A DNA stretch of 64,000 nt from Branchiostoma floridae (lineage: Eukaryota; Chordata; Leptocardii; Amphioxiformes; Branchiostomatidae). The notes under the pieces were generated by a model, which was given only the letters and a program-made list of their open reading frames with translations, was not told where the DNA came from and did no database searches. Positions 61,601 to 64,000 of the stretch are shown here, piece after piece; positions within the stretch are counted from its first letter, which is position 1, and each line of letters starts with the position of its first letter. The translations under genes and the position numbers were made by a program. The stretch lies in contig NC_049979.1 of assembly GCF_000003815.2 (NCBI RefSeq), forward strand, positions 18,126,740 through 18,190,739. The letters run 5' to 3'.

Positions 61601-63237
61601 ATTTTGGAGAAGACAAGAGATACTTACATTTGATGAGTTTCACAACCTCTATGTGGTTAGACTGTGTAACCAGCGTTCCATTCACCTGAAATGGAAACAT
61701 TTGACTATTCATAGGTTGTCAGCAAAACAACAAGCACTAAGGCATCACTAAGTTTCCCAAAATGTTGTGTTGGTGAGGTAGTGATCTAAATTGTATGTAG
61801 ACGTGTCATGATTAATCTCATTTTTGGCACAATCATTGAACAGCAAAAGCAAAATTCCAACCTTGTAAGCTGTTATTAAAGGCTTGCAAACTAAAACAGA
61901 TAATGGTGGGAGGATTATGATGAATATTTTATCAAGCCTTCCATAATTATAATCTATAAGTACCTAAATGTCAGCTTTGGTGTCCTTACACCAGAAACAT
62001 TTATCTAGGACAACAGTACAAGGAGACCTGCCAGCCAGCCACACCTACCTATTGTTACCTGGCAGATGCAGAAGTGAGCAAACATTTCTGGCATTTCAAC
62101 AACAGCTGAAACTAGCCCTCTGTGGATTGTGATGCTCCCTTCGTGGGTTATGTCAGGTGCAACAGAAAAACAACTCACCTTGATGATTCTGTCTCCCTGC
62201 TGTACCCCTGCCCTCTGTGCGGCTCCCTCTGGAATGAAATAGAGAAAGAATTTGTCCTAAATTCTGCTCACCTTTTCCCCTGCAGGTATGAATGTACACC
62301 CTTGTTTTAAAGCCCAGTATCTTAAACCTGCATGACGTCAAAGAAAGCAGTGTATCATCCCCGTGTCCAGCGAGACACTGGGACAGCTTATTGCCGGGTC
62401 AGGTGACTATACCTGTCTCCCAAACCTGGTCACTCTGCTACTTACCAACACAGGATAACGCAAGGGAGANNNNNNNNNNNNNNNNNNNNNNNNNNNNNNN
62501 NNNNNNNNNNNNNNNNNNNNNNNNNNNNNNNNNNNNNNNNNNNNNNNNNNNNNNNNNNNNNNNNNNNNNTTCAAGATATGAAACTTCCTAACATAAGATA
62601 ACATTGCATTAATCAACTATTCAAGTCATGCTAGAGCTTTCTCATAATTCACCTCCCCTCTTCTGATTTAGACAAAAATTCTCAGATATTAATAAGAGAC
62701 CAAAACAAGAGAGTCTATTGGATTTTGCACTATAAGAAATCATAATATGATAAGCCTGGTGGATCAGTAATACCCACTAACATGTGTAAACATCCAGTGT
62801 CTGACTGAAAGGTGGCAGGCTAAAGACAGGTGATCACAATACACATCTGTATGCCAGGTATGCCAAAAATGTTTACTTAGTGGTAAAGGTAGCAAAGATG
62901 CACCTATGTCAAACAGTTATAGGCTGCTGAAAACAAATATTCCAAACCTCGTACTAACATAGCAAATAGACTGATAGCAATATCATAAACAACAGCTGTC
63001 TATCATTGTTGCTACATCAATGTCATACCTGAACGTTCCCATGGAACTGCAAACTACACAACCCCATGGGACCCACACCAGCTGTTGGTGATACACAGTT
63101 GTGTAACTAGTATGAAATATGAAAAGCTGTACCTTCTTTTACTGATTGTACAAAGACAGGGTTGTCTCCGCTAACAGTGAGCCCATATCCCTTCTCATCC
63201 CGTTGGATAATGACACATCTCTGGATCAGTGGCACAC
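28666..63237 (-). CDS. ARHGEF12: RGS-type Rho guanine nucleotide exchange factor (PDZ-RGS-C1-DH-PH), 5' partial
   Basis: Orthologue of the ARHGEF11/ARHGEF12 pair; the symbol stands for the subfamily. It links G-alpha-12/13-coupled receptors and plexins to RhoA by loading GTP. Exons from 5' to 3': 63133-63237, 62179-62228, 61628-61685, 61095-61204, 60681-60761, 59603-59804, 59252-59355, 58761-58896, 55094-55260, 53129-53194, 52614-52787, 50088-50139, 49253-49308, 48912-49010, 48633-48675, 47865-47973, 47407-47532, 46030-46068, 43569-43716, 43209-43326, 42534-42719, 41779-41847, 40385-40562, 39726-39785, 38147-38201, 37765-37889, 37333-37499, 37136-37188, 36718-36811, 35924-36006, gap, 34887-34987, 34702-34779, 34197-34272, 33786-33959, 33480-33567, 32074-32211, 31182-31369, 30212-30397, 29886-29990, 29637-29752, 29192-29417, 28666-28868. 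Reading frame is continuous across every junction outside the gap, about 1,600 codons. The first exon(s) lie beyond the window and DH exon(s) are lost in the 672-N gap. The C-terminal 350 residues are coiled coil and proline rich. Confidence 0.95.
31926..32049 (+). mobile_element. 3' end of a LINE-like retroelement
   Basis: Intronic fragment ending GTCGTGCAATAAAGTTCTTC with a short CTT microsatellite tail, the structure of a non-LTR retrotransposon 3' end. Sequence upstream to about 31700 may belong to the same copy. No RT domain in it. Confidence 0.6.
34143..34679. repeat. 22-bp exact direct repeat flanking RhoGEF exon and gap
   Basis: The same 22 bases, beginning TCAGAAAGGTTTTAGC, occur at 34143-34164 and 34658-34679, 515 bp apart, bracketing exon 34197-34272 and the 176-N gap. 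It may mark a local duplication partly lost in the gap, or an assembly join. Confidence 0.7.
34279..34454. other. Assembly gap, 176 N
   Basis: A sized gap, in an intron of the RhoGEF between the PH exons 34702-34779 and 34197-34272. Confidence 0.99.
34887..37499 (-). other. DH (Dbl homology) domain exons of the RhoGEF, interrupted by gap
   Basis: The catalytic exchange domain begins in exon 37333-37499 with KKEIKRQEVIN and continues ELFHTEKAHVRNLKVLDL, IFHRRMLQDNILPYDVVKQV and TLNQAMKTKKKADGHIVGQI. The middle, including the usual PTQRLxKYPLLL-type helix, must lie in the 672-N gap at 35184-35855. The end resumes in exon 34887-34987 (KKINQAIECCKRSLEYVNQT). The domain exchanges GDP for GTP on RhoA. 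Confidence 0.92.
35184..35855. other. Assembly gap, 672 N
   Basis: A sized gap inside the RhoGEF gene. The flanking exons (35924-36006 and 34887-34987) leave the middle of the DH domain unaccounted for, so at least one exon is missing here. Confidence 0.99.
41224..41310 (-). other. Candidate 87-nt cassette exon of the RhoGEF
   Basis: An open, alanine-, glycine- and proline-rich segment (ASRPEPRASGGTRAGPDA) with acceptor CACAG and donor GTACGG, phase 1 in and out, sits between exons 41779-41847 and 40385-40562. Those two already join in frame without it. A better donor at 41192 (GTAAGC) would give phase 2 and break the frame, so inclusion is uncertain. Confidence 0.3.
42534..43326 (-). other. 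C1 (zinc finger) domain of the RhoGEF, split over two exons
   Basis: Exons 43209-43326 and 42534-42719 join in phase 1 to give a C1 domain. The ligand pattern is H-x12-C-x2-C-x13-C-x2-C-x4-H-x3-C-x7-C: HHFVPMHYTALAFCNHC, then GYQCQDCEYNIHKGSC and IDACEDHC. All eight zinc-ligand positions are present; the spacing H-x3-C is one residue longer than the usual H-x2-C. It follows the RGS domain and a basic stretch. C1 domains bind diacylglycerol or, when atypical, lipids or proteins. Vertebrate ARHGEF11/12 have no C1 here; Drosophila RhoGEF2 and C. elegans RHGF-1 do. Confidence 0.9.
43569..50139 (-). other. RGS-like (rgRGS/LH) domain exons of the RhoGEF
   Basis: Eight exons (50088-50139 to 43569-43716) encode the RGS-like domain that binds activated G-alpha-12/13. 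Recognisable parts are HQAVFLHYLMSNSDPSSL, a WAYEIHSTFLVASAPLRIHV stretch, LKYKSNDEASLRGLFQAA, VKEQLQDFRNKRALGLGSLF and, at the end, MASCIVTFMKQVGVKI, which corresponds to the last helices of the human domain. The exon at 46030-46068 is only 39 nt. A basic segment (FTAKDKRFKFREKNKK) closes the last exon. Confidence 0.9.
48043..48250. mobile_element. 208-bp MITE with TA target and TTCGCGG subterminal repeats
   Basis: Starts CTGTAAATG and ends CATTTACAG, flanked by TA on both sides. Inside each end are repeated AAGTTCGCGG / CCGCGAA motifs (ACTTAAGTTCGCGG left, CCGCGAAAGTTTATG right). No ORF. It lies in the RhoGEF intron between exons 48633-48675 and 47865-47973. Related in terminal sequence to the larger element at 56149-58594. 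Confidence 0.85.
50610..54491 (-). other. Cluster of small phase-0 candidate cassette exons in the RhoGEF linker
   Basis: Between the PDZ/coiled-coil part and the RGS domain are open segments with splice signals whose lengths are multiples of three and which begin and end in phase 0: 54447-54491 (45 nt), 53629-53694 (66), 51724-51783 (60), 50610-50669 (60), besides the more secure 53129-53194 (66) and 52614-52787 (174). Three of them encode similar motifs: SEGGYYTPSGSPVEE, DTEQYYSPRESLNGE and EAGHYSPYPPSQ. Any combination would keep the frame. They may be alternatively spliced; only 53129-53194 and 52614-52787 are included in my main model. The donor at 54446 (GTCTGA) is weak. Confidence 0.5.
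54814..54913. repeat. Perfect 50-bp tandem duplication
   Basis: A 50-bp unit starting CACTTGTGTTACTTTC is present twice in tandem (54814-54863, 54864-54913) without differences. Intronic in the RhoGEF. Recent slippage duplication or a heterozygous variant. Confidence 0.95.
56240..57622 (+). mobile_element. 5'-truncated LINE with reverse transcriptase, gap inside
   Basis: The plus strand encodes the RT core of a non-LTR retrotransposon: APSQHGFMAKRST, VDFSRAFDTIDHGRLLSSL, SGVPQGGLLSPLLFV, then the catalytic YADD. After a 100-N gap (56925-57024) the frame continues with RIYLVFIRPLLEYASPVWGG and ends in a stop near 57433. The 3' UTR ends AATAAAACTGAACTGAACTG (about 57603-57622), a short terminal microsatellite. 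The 5' half of ORF2 and the endonuclease are missing. It differs clearly from the LINE at 2566-4345 and belongs to another family. Confidence 0.88.
56925..57024. other. Assembly gap, 100 N
   Basis: Placeholder gap inside the plus-strand LINE; real length unknown. Confidence 0.99.
61095..63237 (-). other. PDZ domain exons of the RhoGEF
   Basis: Four exons encode the PDZ domain. The first visible exon reads LIQRCVIIQRDEKGYGLTVS then GDNPVFVQSVKE, with GYGL as the carboxylate-binding loop. Next come GAAQRAGVQQGDRIIKVNGT and SNHIEVVKLIKSGPYVALTL. In ARHGEF11/12 this domain binds the C termini of plexin-B and LPA receptors. The following exon (60681-60761) starts a coiled coil (LERVNTFRKMLEQEQEYYE). 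Confidence 0.95.
62470..62569. other. Assembly gap, 100 N
   Basis: Placeholder gap in the RhoGEF intron between PDZ exons 63133-63237 and 62179-62228; these two join in frame, so no exon need be missing. Confidence 0.99.
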
Positions 63238-64000
63238 CTGAAGGAAGAGACAGTCATTACATGTAAAACGTACATACGTAGAAATATAAACCGTAATGAT
63301 AATGCTGATCAACAGGGTGTAATCAAGTGTGGGCCTTGTCTGTCTCATGTTGGGTTGTGAAGCATGTCACTTCCAGGTAATGATTTGAAGCTCCAGTACT
63401 CCAGATCACGACATGAAGGAGCTGAAATGTAAGCTATCTTGTAGACTAAGAGGCACATGTGTCAATCCAAAAGTGTCATTTTAAAATGCCCTGCAGAGGG
63501 AGCTTTATTATTGGACTTGTATCTAAGTTGAAGAGTTCACATGTACTGTAGACTGAACTGAGAAGGGCCATGTTTGTTGAGCAGGACCGCTATTTTTAAA
63601 TGCAAAAAACAAAGAAGGTATATATGGACTGCTTCCAAGAAAACAGGCATGGCAACTGGCCCTTCTCAAAGGGAAGGAGCTAAAAGCTAAAATGAGATCA
63701 GCTTTTGATCTATTACCTCAAAATATCTAAGGGGTTTATTTGTGGTAGGCTGACACAGTTCCTGGATCTGAGAGTAATGTTCTATTCAATAGAGCAACTC
63801 CACAGAGTACTTCGTAGGCTTTGCAAACAGAAGAAAAGTCGCTGTCAGAATCATGGTGTAATCTGAATAATAATAGTAAGTCCAAATCAGTTTCAGTTAA
63901 GAAAATAACTTTTGAACACATATACTTTGTCAAATTTAATCAATACAATTTAGCAACTAATTGCTGTCTCTATGAGAAACTATGTCAAAATTTAACATTT
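63238..64000. other. Intron of the RhoGEF, upstream exon outside the window
   Basis: The PDZ exon at 63133-63237 starts with an acceptor in phase 1, so at least one 5' coding exon lies to the right of the window. No coding signal or repeat recognised in this stretch. Confidence 0.6.

Noticed and set aside
1-64000. CRISPR arrays, operons, phage or other prokaryotic systems
   Set aside because: No such structures; splice-dependent genes and eukaryotic repeats throughout.

Overview
The window is a piece of an intron-rich animal genome, almost certainly a cephalochordate (amphioxus, Branchiostoma). The evidence is multi-exon genes with GT-AG introns, several protein-coding genes of chordate type, and short intergenic stretches peppered with non-LTR retrotransposons, tRNA-derived SINEs and small TA-target or 8-bp-target DNA elements. 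Species assignment is inference from gene content and repeat style. Six N runs interrupt the sequence; four are exactly 100 N, the usual placeholder for a gap of unknown size.

Layout, left to right. 1-2565 has no gene I can support. 2566-4345 (minus) is a 5'-truncated LINE with a long open reverse-transcriptase ORF. 4579-5377 (minus) is a two-exon gene for a 177-residue protein I do not recognise. It is head-to-head, 293 bp ATG to ATG, with an SNX9/18/33-type sorting nexin (5671-8194, plus; SH3-low complexity-PX-BAR, 584 aa). A 340-bp hAT-type MITE follows at 9430-9769. An 18-exon gene on the minus strand (10077-15666, 451 aa) matches PPP1R36. After a pogo/mariner-like TA element (16565-17053) comes a 16-exon ASPG-type cytosolic L-asparaginase with C-terminal ankyrin repeats (18048-25803, minus, 684 aa).

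The right half, 28666 to beyond 63237 (minus), is one large gene: an RGS-type RhoGEF, orthologous to ARHGEF11/ARHGEF12. I traced 40 phase-compatible exons encoding, in order, PDZ, a coiled coil, an acidic linker with several small phase-0 candidate exons, the RGS-like domain, a C1 zinc finger, DH, PH, and a coiled-coil/proline-rich tail. The 5' end lies outside the window and part of the DH domain is lost in a 672-N gap.

The genes do not form a pathway or operon. The most interesting biological signal is domain architecture: the RhoGEF carries a C1 domain between RGS and DH, as in the Drosophila and C. elegans proteins but not in vertebrate ARHGEF11/12. All exon boundaries below were read by eye from splice signals and checked only by reading-frame continuity. 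No search or RNA evidence was available.
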